A stretch of 28,125 bases of DNA from Bifidobacterium sp. UBA744 (GTDB lineage: Bacteria; Actinomycetota; Actinomycetes; Actinomycetales; Bifidobacteriaceae). This document shows, piece by piece, positions 13,509-23,243 of this stretch (positions are counted from its first letter, which is position 1; each line of letters opens with the position of its first letter). A program made the translations under genes and the position numbers. The DNA lies in contig DBKS01000024.1 in NCBI GenBank assembly GCA_002298605.1, positions 3,875 to 31,999 of the forward strand, written 5' to 3'. The notes beneath the pieces were generated by a model. The model saw nothing but the letters and a program-made list of their open reading frames with translations. It had not been told where the DNA came from and ran no database searches.

Positions 13509-14816
13509 ATGTCGAACTACGGCAAGAAAGCCGTCGCCCTCACCGCCGCCACCTGCGCCATGGCCATGGGCCTGGCGGGATGCGGATCCGACAATTCCAA
13601 CAGCGCCGAAGACGACCCCAACGCCAAGATCACCCTGTCCATCTCGTGGTGGGGATCCAACAACCGCGTCAAGATCACCGATCAGGTGCTCGACCTGTAC
13701 GAGCAGCAGCACCCGAACGTCACCATCGAACGCCAGAACTCCGATTGGTCCGGCTACTGGGACAAACTCGCCACGCAGTCAGCCGGCGGCAACACGCCCG
13801 ATGTGATGCAGATGGGCACCATGCAGGCGAACCAGTACGCCGCGCAGGGCATGCTGTACGACCTGTCGCAGCAATCAGTGCTCGACCTGTCCGACATCGA
13901 CGAATCCCTGGTCAAGGCGTCCCAGATCGACGGCAAGCAGCTCACCGCCCCGGTCTCCTCCACCTCGCAGGCCATCATCGTCAACCACGACATCCTCGAC
14001 GAGCTCGGCCTCACCCTACCCGACACCTCCACCTGGACTTGGGACGACCTGGCGGACTTCTCCAAGCAGATCTACGAAAAGTCCGGCGGCACCATCTACG
14101 GCATCGGCGACCCGGGCAACACCAACGGCCTGTACTACATGGCCCGCCAGAACGGCAACGAACCCTACACCGACGGCAAGATGACCCTCACCGCCGACAG
14201 CGCCACCAAGTTCTTCACCACGCTGCTCGACTGGAGCAGCGACCACGTTTCACCCACCCCGGAAATGATCTCCGAGGATCTGGCCGCCTCCACCGAGCAG
14301 AAGAACTTCTGCCTGAAGAAGCAGGCCATGATCATGACCCACTCCACCCAGGTGACCGCCTACGCCAAGGCCCTCGGCACCGAAAACGTCAGCCTCGAAT
14401 ATCTGCCCACCACCGACGGCAAGGCGGGCGACGCCACCATCGTGCGACCGTCCATGCTGTGGTCCGTCTACAGCCAGACCAAGTACCCGAAGGCCGCCGC
14501 CGAACTGGTGAACTTCCTCATCAACAACGAGGAAGCCGGCAAGATCATGGGCACCGAGCGCGGCATCCCGGCCAACAAGACCATCCTCAAGGAAGTCACC
14601 GACGCCAGCTCCGGCACCGACAAGCTCACCCTCGAGTACATCTCCAGCCTCTCCGAACGCCCCGGAACCGCGCTCGAGCTCGAACCCAACGGCGCCTCCA
14701 ACATCGACAAGACGCTGAACCGCTACATGCAGGACGTGCTCTTCAACAAGCTCACCCCGCAGGAGGCCGGCCAGAAGTTCGTCGACGAGATGCAGAACAG
14801 CATCAAAACCGCGTGA
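13509..14816 (+). CDS. ABC-type sugar solute-binding lipoprotein (no permease nearby)
   Basis: A 435-aa extracellular substrate-binding protein of the family-1 (carbohydrate) type. Residues 1-25 are a lipoprotein signal ending in lipobox LAGC with Cys25 as the lipidated residue. The mature part starts with an acidic linker, then KITLSISWWGSNNR, NSDWSGYWDKLATQSAGGNTPDVMQM and PDTSTWTWDDLADFSKQIYEK, all typical of sugar-binding proteins. Its ATG follows an AGGAAAGGAAA stretch; an upstream in-frame ATG at 13401 would spoil the signal peptide. Codons are strongly biased to C at third positions, as in highly expressed genes. Bifidobacterial sugar ABC operons normally have two permease genes next, but here a 15-bp hairpin and a convergent regulator follow. 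It presumably uses a permease and ATPase encoded elsewhere. The sugar is not identifiable. Confidence 0.93.
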   Translation: MSNYGKKAVALTAATCAMAMGLAGCGSDNSNSAEDDPNAKITLSISWWGSNNRVKITDQVLDLYEQQHPNVTIERQNSDWSGYWDKLATQSAGGNTPDVMQMGTMQANQYAAQGMLYDLSQQSVLDLSDIDESLVKASQIDGKQLTAPVSSTSQAIIVNHDILDELGLTLPDTSTWTWDDLADFSKQIYEKSGGTIYGIGDPGNTNGLYYMARQNGNEPYTDGKMTLTADSATKFFTTLLDWSSDHVSPTPEMISEDLAASTEQKNFCLKKQAMIMTHSTQVTAYAKALGTENVSLEYLPTTDGKAGDATIVRPSMLWSVYSQTKYPKAAAELVNFLINNEEAGKIMGTERGIPANKTILKEVTDASSGTDKLTLEYISSLSERPGTALELEPNGASNIDKTLNRYMQDVLFNKLTPQEAGQKFVDEMQNSIKTA

Positions 14817-14839
14817 CCTTCCAGGCCACGCCACTCACA

Positions 14840-14880
14840 GGCAGGGGCCGGGGTTGCATCGCGCGACCCCGGCCCCTGCC
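14840..14880. terminator. Bidirectional hairpin terminator after binding-protein gene
   Basis: A perfect 15-bp stem (14840-14854 with 14866-14880) and an 11-base loop lie between the convergent binding-protein and LacI genes. There is no U-run on either side, so termination would rely on the very GC-rich stem or on Rho. Confidence 0.8.
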
Positions 14881-14907
14881 GTTGAATGGGGGGCGACAAG
14901 ACGACCG

Positions 14908-16053
14908 TCAGTCGGTTTGGGGCCGGACGCCGCCAAACAGCAGCTGATGCACGGCGTCGGTCATGCGCGTGGTCTCGCCGATCTTAACCTGCATGGGAAC
15001 CAGATCAGCCACCACGCCGGCAGGGCCAGCGGATAAGCCCCCGAGCGAAGCCTCCGAAGCCCCGGCGGCCATCCCACCGGCGCCCCGGCCCCCAACACCG
15101 GTGATCGCCGCGATCATCCGCTGCGACACCTTGTCGGCAATGGCATCGAAATCCTGAAGAATCGAAGTGATGCGCATGCCGGCCAGATCGGTCACATATG
15201 TGCCGTCATACGCCAGAATCTGCACATGGTCGGGAATGCGGATGCCCCGTCGCAGCGCCTCCTGCACGCAGAACGCCGCAGCCATATCGGGCGCCACAAT
15301 CGCATCGGCCTCGGGAAAACGCTCGAAGGCCTCCTGCGCCGCGCGCCCGCACGCCTCGCAATCGCCGTTCTCCGGCACTTCCAGATAATCCCAGCGGATG
15401 CCCGCCATATCAAGCGTCCGCTCAAAGGCCTGATGATAGCGGATCGGCGGAAAACCGGCATCTCCATCCACCGGCGCCCGCGACGACGGCTCGCCGCATC
15501 GCGAGCGCGGCCCGCCGACCTCCACCACATGCCGCACGCCGGACAGCGCGAACATGGTGGCCGCCAGCTCGCCGCCCTGCTCGTGGTCGGAACCGACCGA
15601 CGGAATCGACGGCCCCAGATATCGGCCGAACGCCACGATCGGCCGATTGACCGACGCCCAATAGTCGGCGGGATGCGACGTGCGGCCGCCCATGACGATC
15701 CCGTCCATCATGCGTCGACGCAGCATGTCCACATACCGCTCCTCGCCGGATCCCATACCGGCGGTCGAGCACAGAACCGTGCGGAATCCGGCCTCGGACA
15801 GACGCCCCTGCAGCCCGGCCACCATGGTGGCGAAGAACGGGTGGCGAACCGTCGGCACGATCACACCAACCATATTGGTGCGGTTGCGATACAGGTTGCG
15901 CGCCAGCTCGTTGGGAACGTAATTCAGGGATTCCATCGCGGCCTCGACCCTGGCGCGCATCCGCGCGGACACATACCCGCTGCCGTTCACCACCAACGAC
16001 ACCGTACTCAGCGACACCCCGGCCTGGCGGGCGACATCGCGCATTCCGACCAT
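14908..16053 (-). CDS. LacI-family regulator convergent with binding-protein gene
   Basis: A 381-aa LacI-type regulator. The helix-turn-helix spans residues 3-48 (MRDVARQAGVSLSTVSLVVN), followed by hinge VPNELARNLYRN and an effector domain with VGVIVPTVRHPFFATMVAGLQ and ADAIVAPDMAAAFCVQEALRRG. The start MVGMRDV is set by AAAGGAGG a few bases upstream; longer in-frame starts would add sequence ahead of the DNA-binding domain. Near the C-terminus there is an unusual Gly/Ala-rich insertion (GVGGRGAGGMAAGASEASLG) within the last lobe. The gene points towards the solute-binding gene and is divergent from lepB. A perfect CGAACCGGTTCG palindrome upstream fits autoregulation. It may also control the binding-protein gene. 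Confidence 0.9.
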   Translation of the reverse strand: MVGMRDVARQAGVSLSTVSLVVNGSGYVSARMRARVEAAMESLNYVPNELARNLYRNRTNMVGVIVPTVRHPFFATMVAGLQGRLSEAGFRTVLCSTAGMGSGEERYVDMLRRRMMDGIVMGGRTSHPADYWASVNRPIVAFGRYLGPSIPSVGSDHEQGGELAATMFALSGVRHVVEVGGPRSRCGEPSSRAPVDGDAGFPPIRYHQAFERTLDMAGIRWDYLEVPENGDCEACGRAAQEAFERFPEADAIVAPDMAAAFCVQEALRRGIRIPDHVQILAYDGTYVTDLAGMRITSILQDFDAIADKVSQRMIAAITGVGGRGAGGMAAGASEASLGGLSAGPAGVVADLVPMQVKIGETTRMTDAVHQLLFGGVRPQTD

Positions 16054-16119
16054 CGAACACCTCCTTTGGCACGCACGCCCAAGACATTGCGGCAACCGCC
16101 CCCGGCACATGCTCCGGCC

Positions 16120-16139
16120 ATTGTACTCGAACCGGTTCG
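16120..16139 (-). promoter_or_regulatory. LacI-type operator and -10 box upstream of regulator gene
   Basis: CGAACCGGTTCG (16128-16139) is a perfect 12-base palindrome with the ACCGGT centre common in actinobacterial LacI operators. It lies next to a TACAAT hexamer (complement of 16120-16125), so it would overlap the promoter spacer of the LacI gene starting at 16053. Autorepression is the simplest reading. Confidence 0.6.
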
Positions 16140-16239
16140 CCCGCCGACCCGGCACCGGGAATCCTGCGAACGCCGCCGAGCGCCGCATCGGACGCCATGA
16201 CGCCGCGTATGATTGAGACCGTTATGTCAAGGAGGGGTT

Positions 16240-17004
16240 ATGCAGCCTGACGATTTCGGCGCCGAGCGCGACGATCACACCTTCCAGGTAGCCGACCACG
16301 GCATCGACCCGTCCCCCATGCCCGGACGCGCCCGCAGCCTGCACGCCCGAACCGGCCGTCCCGGATCCGCGCCGTCGAAGGCGACCGACTCCTTCGGTCT
16401 CAAGGACATGCTGCTATGGTGCGGCGTGCCCGTCGCCGTGGTGCTGCTGCTGCGCATTTTCGTGTTTCCCCTCTACTGGATCCCCTCAAGTTCCATGATG
16501 GACACCATCGCACCGGATGATCGCGTGGTGACGATCAGCACCAAGATCCTGCCGGCCTCGCAGCTGCAACGAGGCGACATCGTGGTGTTCAAGGACCCGG
16601 CGAACTGGCTGGGCGACGAGCAGACGCAAGGCGGCAACGGGTATCTGATCAAGCGGCTGATCGGCCTGCCCGGCGATGTGGTGGAATGCGCCGGCGCCGG
16701 CTATCCGATCACCATCAACGGCGTGGCGGTGGACGAAAGCGCCTATGTGCGTCCCGGCAGCGATCCGAGCTCCTTCTCGTTCAAAGTCACCGTCACGGCC
16801 GGCCATGTGTTCGTCATGGGCGACAATCGCGCCCATTCCGCCGATTCCCGCTTCCATCAGGACGACGGCGACGGCGGTCTGGTTCCCCTGGACGATGTAA
16901 CGGGCAAGGCCGTACTCACCTACTGGCCGATCAGCCGCATCGGTCTGCTGGACTCCCATCACGAGGTATTCGCCCAAGTGCCATCGGGAAGCGTGAGCCG
17001 GTGA
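16240..17004 (+). CDS. lepB: Signal peptidase I
   Basis: This membrane serine protease removes signal peptides from secreted proteins, including the signal-bearing proteins in this window. The 254-aa product has about 55 hydrophilic N-terminal residues, a membrane helix at about 57-80, then SSSMMDTI with catalytic Ser85, the general-base motif YLIKRLIGLPGD with Lys138, and GDNRAHSADSR near the end. The start is MQPDDFG after AAGGAGGGG at 16229; a TATGAT box at 16208-16213 lies just upstream. The next gene, rnhB, begins with a GTG that overlaps its stop codon, so the two are cotranscribed and probably coupled in translation. Pairing of these two genes is common in actinobacteria. Confidence 0.95.
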   Translation: MQPDDFGAERDDHTFQVADHGIDPSPMPGRARSLHARTGRPGSAPSKATDSFGLKDMLLWCGVPVAVVLLLRIFVFPLYWIPSSSMMDTIAPDDRVVTISTKILPASQLQRGDIVVFKDPANWLGDEQTQGGNGYLIKRLIGLPGDVVECAGAGYPITINGVAVDESAYVRPGSDPSSFSFKVTVTAGHVFVMGDNRAHSADSRFHQDDGDGGLVPLDDVTGKAVLTYWPISRIGLLDSHHEVFAQVPSGSVSR

Positions 17005-17711
17005 TCACCCCGACGCTGGACATGGAACGCGAGCTGGCCGCCGAGGGGTACGACTTTGTCGTCGGCTTCGACGAAGTGGGTCGCGGTGCGCTGGCCGGCC
17101 CGGTCATGGTGGGCGCCGCGGCCATTCGCACATGCGATCTGAACGCCGACGCCATTGACGTGCCGCAGGGCGTGGCCGACTCCAAACTGCTCACCGAGCA
17201 CCGCCGCGAAGCGATATACGACGAGCTGACCCAGTGGTGCACGGCCTGGGCGGTCGGGTCGTCGTCAAATGACGAAATCGACGAATGGGGCATCGGGCAC
17301 GCACTCGGCGTGGCGGCGCTCAGAGCGCTGAAGCAGGTCGAGCGGACACTGGACGAACTCGGCGACCTCGACGCTCCCGACGGGCCGTCACCCCGCGTGG
17401 GCGCCATTCTCGACGGGCCATACGACTACATCACCAAGGCGGTCAGCACCTTCGACGCCCCCGCGATACCCTTCGCGCCGCATGTGCGCACCAAGGTCAA
17501 AGGCGACCAGCACTGCGCGACCGTCGCCACCGCGGCGGTGATCGCGAAGGTCACCAGAGACCACCTCATGAAGGACCTCGCGCGCGCGCACCCCGAATGG
17601 GCCGCATACGGCTGGGCCAGCAACAAGGGGTACGGGTCGGCCGCGCACAAGGCCGCCATCGCCGAGCTCGGCCCGACACCGCTGCATCGCGTCAGTTGGC
17701 ATTTGATGTGA
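17001..17711 (+). CDS. rnhB: Ribonuclease HII
   Basis: RNase HII nicks RNA:DNA hybrids and removes single ribonucleotides from DNA. With a GTG start that overlaps the lepB stop (GTGA), the product is 236 aa. Motif one, VGFDEVGRGALAGP, supplies Asp24 and Glu25 of the metal site. Further family segments are VADSKLLTEHRRE, AILDGPYDYI and the long helix KGDQHCATVATAAVIAKVTRDHLM. The tail YGWASNKGYGSAAHKAAI is typical. An alternative start is the ATG at 17022, still before motif one. A moderate insertion rich in Asp and Pro (ELGDLDAPDGPSPRV) lies before the second acidic region. Confidence 0.95.
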   Translation: MITPTLDMERELAAEGYDFVVGFDEVGRGALAGPVMVGAAAIRTCDLNADAIDVPQGVADSKLLTEHRREAIYDELTQWCTAWAVGSSSNDEIDEWGIGHALGVAALRALKQVERTLDELGDLDAPDGPSPRVGAILDGPYDYITKAVSTFDAPAIPFAPHVRTKVKGDQHCATVATAAVIAKVTRDHLMKDLARAHPEWAAYGWASNKGYGSAAHKAAIAELGPTPLHRVSWHLM

Positions 17712-17719
17712 TCGTTCAC
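17708..17719. promoter_or_regulatory. Imperfect operator-like palindrome before third LacI gene
   Basis: GTGATCGTTCAC has GTGA/TCAC half sites and a near-symmetric centre. It overlaps the rnhB stop codon and sits just upstream of a possible -10 (TAAGCT) for the LacI gene at 17787. Weak. Confidence 0.3.
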
Positions 17720-17786
17720 ACCTCCATCGCACACCGTGTAAGCTGAGGAAGTCGCAGTACACGCACACGGGAAGAAGCAGAGATAT

Positions 17787-18902
17787 ATGAACGGCGTCAA
17801 CGGAAGACGCAACGGCGGCAAACGCCCATCCATGTTCGAGGTCGCCAAAATCGCCGGCGTATCCCATCAGACGGTATCGCGCGTGGTCAACAACTCCCCC
17901 GACGTCTCGGCCGCCACCCGGCTGAAAGTCGAGCAGGCCATCGCGCAGCTCGGATACCGGCGCTCCAACTCCGCGCGAGCCCTGGCCTCCAACCGGTCGC
18001 GCACCATCGGCCTGATCGCCAGCTCGATCAACTACTTCGGCCCCATCAACACGCTCGCCTCGATCGAAACCGGCATCCGCCGCCACGACATGTTCCTGTC
18101 GGTGGCGATCGTCCCCGAAGCCGAGTTCTCCAGCCATGGGTTCCGTTCGGCGTCCCGGAGCTTCAGCGAACAGGACGTGGACGCCTTCGTGTTCATCACC
18201 CCCACCGACGAGATGCTGCTCGCAGCGCTGCGCATGGATGCGGTGGTGCCGCGCGTGATCCTCACCTCCACCCACGGCGGCGTGTCCATCGCCGAAGCGG
18301 TGACGGCCACGGGCAACAGCCACATCGCCCTGATGGGCATCGACCAGAGTTCGGCCATGCACGACATCGCGGATCTGCTGGCCGGACTCGGCCACCGCCA
18401 CGCGATGTACGTCCCGGGGCCGGACAATTGGCGCGACGCCGTCACCCGGCAGGTCTCCTGGACGCGTTACGCCAACGAGCTGTCCATCGCCACCCACTAT
18501 CTTCACGACGCGTCCTGGGACGCCAACGACGCCTATCTGGCGGTGGGCTCCGCCATCGACGAATATCAGGCCGCCGGGGAGCCGCTGCCCACCGCCATCG
18601 TCGCAGCCAACGACAATCAGGCCGTGGGGGCGCTGCGGGCGCTGCACGAGCATGGCTTGCGCGTGCCGCAGGACGTCAGCGTGGTCGGTTTCGACGACAT
18701 TCCCGGCGCCGACAACTATCTGCCGCCGCTGACCACGGTACGCCAGCGTTTCGGGGAACTGGGAATCGGGGCCGCCAAGCGTCTGCTGGCGCTGCTCGGC
18801 GAGATGGAGGCCCCGCAGTCCAATCATTCCGAGCATGGCGTCGATCTGGTGAAAGCCGATCTCATCGTCCGCGATTCGACCGGTCCGGCTCCGGCGCGCT
18901 GA
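17787..18902 (+). CDS. LacI-family transcriptional regulator
   Basis: A 371-aa regulator. After a basic N-terminal stretch of about 14 residues, the LacI helix-turn-helix reads MFEVAKIAGVSHQTVSRVVN at residues 16-35, with hinge SNSARALASNRS and the effector domain from TIGLIASSINYFG. The distal lobe contains LPTAIVAANDNQAVGALRAL and the typical VSVVGFDDIPGADNYLPPLTT. The ribosome site is weak (AAGAAGCAGAG). No sugar genes lie next to it: rnhB precedes it on the same strand and pgi follows on the other strand after a strong hairpin. Its targets are therefore unknown, and could be distant or global. Confidence 0.92.
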   Translation: MNGVNGRRNGGKRPSMFEVAKIAGVSHQTVSRVVNNSPDVSAATRLKVEQAIAQLGYRRSNSARALASNRSRTIGLIASSINYFGPINTLASIETGIRRHDMFLSVAIVPEAEFSSHGFRSASRSFSEQDVDAFVFITPTDEMLLAALRMDAVVPRVILTSTHGGVSIAEAVTATGNSHIALMGIDQSSAMHDIADLLAGLGHRHAMYVPGPDNWRDAVTRQVSWTRYANELSIATHYLHDASWDANDAYLAVGSAIDEYQAAGEPLPTAIVAANDNQAVGALRALHEHGLRVPQDVSVVGFDDIPGADNYLPPLTTVRQRFGELGIGAAKRLLALLGEMEAPQSNHSEHGVDLVKADLIVRDSTGPAPAR

Positions 18903-18970
18903 TACGCCGGCGGCCGGACACGCGCAGCCATCCGGCCGGTTTATGCCGTTGACGCCCCTCCCACAACCAC

Positions 18971-19005
18971 ATGTGCCTTCCCCGCAGCGTGCGGGGAAGG
19001 CACAT
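18971..19005. terminator. Bidirectional terminator between LacI gene and pgi
   Basis: A perfect 15-bp stem around the loop AGCGT separates the convergent LacI and pgi genes. On the plus strand it is followed by TGTCATTTATT, a loose U-rich tail. Placement and shape support a terminator for both genes. Confidence 0.85.
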
Positions 19006-19037
19006 TGTCATTTATTGCCGATTGGCGTTCCGACGAA

Positions 19038-20735
<1,698 letters not shown>

Positions 20736-20896
20736 ATGTCGGTCCTTTCATATCTCGTGAAAACAAACACGTCGGCCGGTGAAACCAGCCATCATGCTGC
20801 TTCCTTCCAATAGCTAAGATACTCACAAAAGCGGACAGAACCGCACAGATGTGATGCGGCCGACACCCTCCGACCATTGCGGCGGAACCCAGCCGG

Positions 20897-22030
20897 TCAC
20901 AACACGTCGACATGCCCGGATTCACGCACATGCGCCACCATGTCCTTAACCTCCTGGCTACGGGCGCGAGGTGCCACCAGCAGCACATCCGGGGTGTCCA
21001 CCACCACCAGATCATCCACGCCCAGCAACGCGACCAGACGACCGGACCCGGGAACCACCACGTCCCCGGCGCAATCAAGACACGACACCCGCTCCGCATC
21101 TCCCGCGATCTTGACATTCGTGCGCGTCACACTTGGCAGCAAAGCGGCCAGCGAATTGAAATCACCGACATCATCCCAGCCAAAACCGCCCGGCACCACG
21201 GCCACGCCCCCGGCCAGCGACAACGGCTCCGCGATCGCATAGTCAACGGCGATTTTCTCCAGACCGGGCCAATACCGGTCCATCGCCACCAAACGGGCGT
21301 CGGGACCGTCCACCCACGCATCGGCGATGCGGTCGATCGTCTCGGCGAGCTCAGGCTTGAATTCACGCAGCCGGTCGAGCAGCACATCGGCGCGCATCAC
21401 GAACATGCCGGCGTTCCAGCGATAGTCGCCCGTCGACAAGTACGCGAGCGCGGTGGCCGCATCCGGTTTCTCGACGAATCGCTCCACAATACGGGCATCC
21501 GGGGCGTCCGGGATCCGATCCGCCAACGACCGCCCCTGGCGGATATAGCCGAACGCCGTCGAAGGACGCGTGGCGGCAATGCCGATCGTGGTCACATAGC
21601 CGGCCCGCGCGGCGGCGATAGCCTGACGCACCGACTCGGCAAAGGCCCGATTGTCGCGAATCACATGGTCGGCCGCAAACGAACCGACGACGATATCGCG
21701 ACCATGCCTCCTGGCAAGCACGGTCGTGGCCAGCGCAATGGCGGCCATGGAATCGCGCGGCACCGGTTCGGTGAACAGATTCTGCGGGCCCAGCTGCGGC
21801 AACTGCTCGCGCACGGCGGCCTCATGCTGCGCGCCCGTGGACACCACCACATGGCCGGCACCGGCCAACGGCGTCAGCCGATCAAACGTCGCCTGCAGCA
21901 TGGACCGTCCGGACCCCAGCAAATCATAAAGAAACTTGGGGCACGCGGCGCGCGACAACGGCCACAGCCGCGTGCCCGTGCCGCCCGCAGGGATGATCGC
22001 ATAGAAATCGTCAAACTCGCCGATGCTCAT
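20897..22030 (-). CDS. Mannose-1-phosphate guanylyltransferase
   Basis: This enzyme makes GDP-mannose from mannose 1-phosphate and GTP for mannosylated surface glycans. The nucleotidyltransferase signature is near the start: YAIIPAGGTGTRLWPLSR at residues 10-27. Further family segments are IVVGSFAADHVI, RFVEKPDAATALAYLSTGDYRWNAGMF (split across a substrate loop), DYAIAEPLSLAG and PGGFGWDDVGDFNSLAALL. The tail GDVVVPGSGRLVALLGVDDLVVVDTPDVLLV is typical of manC-type proteins. It has about 377 aa and lacks the fused C-terminal phosphomannose isomerase domain of bifunctional enzymes. The start is uncertain: ATGs at 22030 and 22039 both lack a good ribosome site. A TATGAT at 22086-22091 gives a possible promoter, in the divergent gap with tRNA-Thr. 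Confidence 0.92.
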   Translation of the reverse strand: MSIGEFDDFYAIIPAGGTGTRLWPLSRAACPKFLYDLLGSGRSMLQATFDRLTPLAGAGHVVVSTGAQHEAAVREQLPQLGPQNLFTEPVPRDSMAAIALATTVLARRHGRDIVVGSFAADHVIRDNRAFAESVRQAIAAARAGYVTTIGIAATRPSTAFGYIRQGRSLADRIPDAPDARIVERFVEKPDAATALAYLSTGDYRWNAGMFVMRADVLLDRLREFKPELAETIDRIADAWVDGPDARLVAMDRYWPGLEKIAVDYAIAEPLSLAGGVAVVPGGFGWDDVGDFNSLAALLPSVTRTNVKIAGDAERVSCLDCAGDVVVPGSGRLVALLGVDDLVVVDTPDVLLVAPRARSQEVKDMVAHVRESGHVDVL

Positions 22031-22085
22031 GACACCCATTTTCGCCGCACCGGGCCGATTCGACAAATCGAGAGCATACGGTACA

Positions 22086-22091
22086 ATCATA
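22086..22091 (-). promoter_or_regulatory. Possible -10 box of mannose-1-phosphate guanylyltransferase gene
   Basis: TATGAT on the minus strand, about 50 bases before the start codon, without a clear -35 partner. Confidence 0.35.
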
Positions 22092-22129
22092 TTTTTGTGC
22101 ACGGCTGGCGTATGCCCGCCGAGCCGAAC

Positions 22130-22202
22130 GCCACTTTAGCTCAGTCGGTAGAGCGGCTCACTCGTAATGAGCAGGTCGTCAGTTCGATTCTGACAAGTGG
22201 CT
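22130..22202 (+). tRNA. tRNA-Thr (anticodon CGU)
   Basis: The acceptor stem GCCACTT pairs with AAGTGGC. The D-arm TAGCTCAGTCGGTAGAGC is canonical. The anticodon stem GCTCA/TGAGC encloses CTCGTAA with CGT as anticodon, reading ACG. The T-arm contains GTTCGATTC. CCA is not fully encoded (TCC follows). Confidence 0.97.
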
Positions 22203-22210
22203 CCAGCAGC

Positions 22211-22250
22211 ACCCTAGGCGCACCGCTTCGCCGGCAAGCCTAGGGTTTTG
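22211..22250 (+). terminator. Terminator after tRNA-Thr
   Basis: ACCCTAGGC (22211-22219) and GCCTAGGGT (22238-22246) pair over nine bases, followed by TTTG. It lies between the two tRNA genes. Confidence 0.75.
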
Positions 22251-22284
22251 CATATGAGGTCCGATCAACCGAGGCCCCGGGTTC

Positions 22285-22365
22285 GCGCGAGTGGCGGAAT
22301 TGGTAGACGCGCAGGATTTAGGTTCCTGTGTCTTTGACGTGTGGGTTCAAGTCCCATCTCGCGCA
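22285..22365 (+). tRNA. tRNA-Leu (anticodon UAG)
   Basis: Acceptor arms GCGCGAG and CTCGCGC pair perfectly. The anticodon stem CAGGA/TCCTG encloses TTTAGGT with anticodon TAG at 22319-22321. A short variable arm (GTCTTTGAC) and T-loop GGTTCAAGTCC follow, as in class II leucine tRNAs. Confidence 0.97.
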
Positions 22366-22382
22366 CTTCACGAAATGGCGAA

Positions 22383-22405
22383 GCCGCCGCAAGACAGTCG
22401 GCGGC
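22383..22405. terminator. Hairpin between tRNA-Leu and rdgB
   Basis: GCCGCCG and CGGCGGC pair over seven bases around a nine-base loop, in the 61-base gap between convergent tRNA-Leu and rdgB. No U-run is present. Confidence 0.5.
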
Positions 22406-22426
22406 CATTGAGCATCGAGCGGCCAT

Positions 22427-23137
22427 CTATTTAAGCAGTGATTCCAGAGCGGGGACCAGGGCCCTGAGCGCCTTGCCCCTGTGGGAGATCGCATTCTTCT
22501 CGGCGGGGGTCATCTCAGCCGAGGTGAGCGGCTCGCCCTCATGGTCCGGGTCGTCGCTGGTACGCCCAGGCTGATCATCGGGCACGAAAATCGGGTCATA
22601 GCCGAAACCGCGCTCGCCACGCGGCCTGCGAATAACCATCCCCGGCATCTCGCCCAATTCAACCGTTTCGCGCGGCTCCGCGGCGCCTTCGGCATCGTCA
22701 TCGCCGGAACCCTCACCCCGCGAGACGGCGGGAACCACCAGCGCGGCGGCGCAGCGGAAGCGGGCGGTGCGCCTGGCATCCGGAATGTCGTCAAGCTGAG
22801 CGAGCAGCAGCGCGTTGTTAGCCGCATCGTGGCCATGGGCCCCGGCCCATCGCGCCGACAGAATGCCCGGGGCGGCACCCATCACGTCCACCACCAGCCC
22901 CGAATCGTCGGCGATGGCCGGCAAACCGGTCTGCGCGGCGGCGGCACGGGCCTTGAGCAGCGCATTCTCCTCAAAGGTCACGCCCGTTTCCACAGGATCG
23001 TCCAGACCCAACGAACCGGCGGACTTCAACGAGATGCGCGCTGCATCCCCGCCAAGCCCCTCATCGAGGATCCTGCGGATCTCCACCAGCTTGCCCTCGT
23101 TATGCGTGGCCACCACCACGGTGATCGTATCGGACAT
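22427..23137 (-). CDS. rdgB: XTP/dITP diphosphatase (non-canonical purine NTPase)
   Basis: The RdgB/HAM1 family hydrolyses dITP, ITP and XTP to keep deaminated purines out of nucleic acids. Motifs: VVATHNEGKLVEI at residues 7-19, FEENALLKARAAA, PAIADDSGLVVDVMGAAPGILSARWAG, GFGYDPIFVPD and NAISHRGKAL at the end. At 236 aa it is longer than the usual ~200 because of an acidic insertion (SRGEGSGDDDAEGAAEPRE) between the conserved strands. The start MSDTITV is chosen for GGGGAG six bases upstream; a GTG two codons earlier is possible. It follows rph on the same strand with a 106-base gap, a common actinobacterial pairing. Confidence 0.96.
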   Translation of the reverse strand: MSDTITVVVATHNEGKLVEIRRILDEGLGGDAARISLKSAGSLGLDDPVETGVTFEENALLKARAAAAQTGLPAIADDSGLVVDVMGAAPGILSARWAGAHGHDAANNALLLAQLDDIPDARRTARFRCAAALVVPAVSRGEGSGDDDAEGAAEPRETVELGEMPGMVIRRPRGERGFGYDPIFVPDDQPGRTSDDPDHEGEPLTSAEMTPAEKNAISHRGKALRALVPALESLLK

Positions 23138-23184
23138 CGTCACTCCCCTCGCCCATCTGCCAATTGCCTACCTGTTTGGCCTAT

Positions 23185-23216
23185 TTGTTTGCCAATCGCG
23201 CTTGTTTGCCAATCGC
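23185..23216. repeat. Tandem 17-base repeat between rph and rdgB
   Basis: TTGTTTGCCAATCGC occurs twice with a 17-base period, and looser matches (CTGTTTGGCC) precede it. It fills part of the 106-base gap between rph and rdgB. No function is evident. Confidence 0.6.
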
Positions 23217-23243
23217 ACCGCGCCGCCGACGACGTCGACGGGC

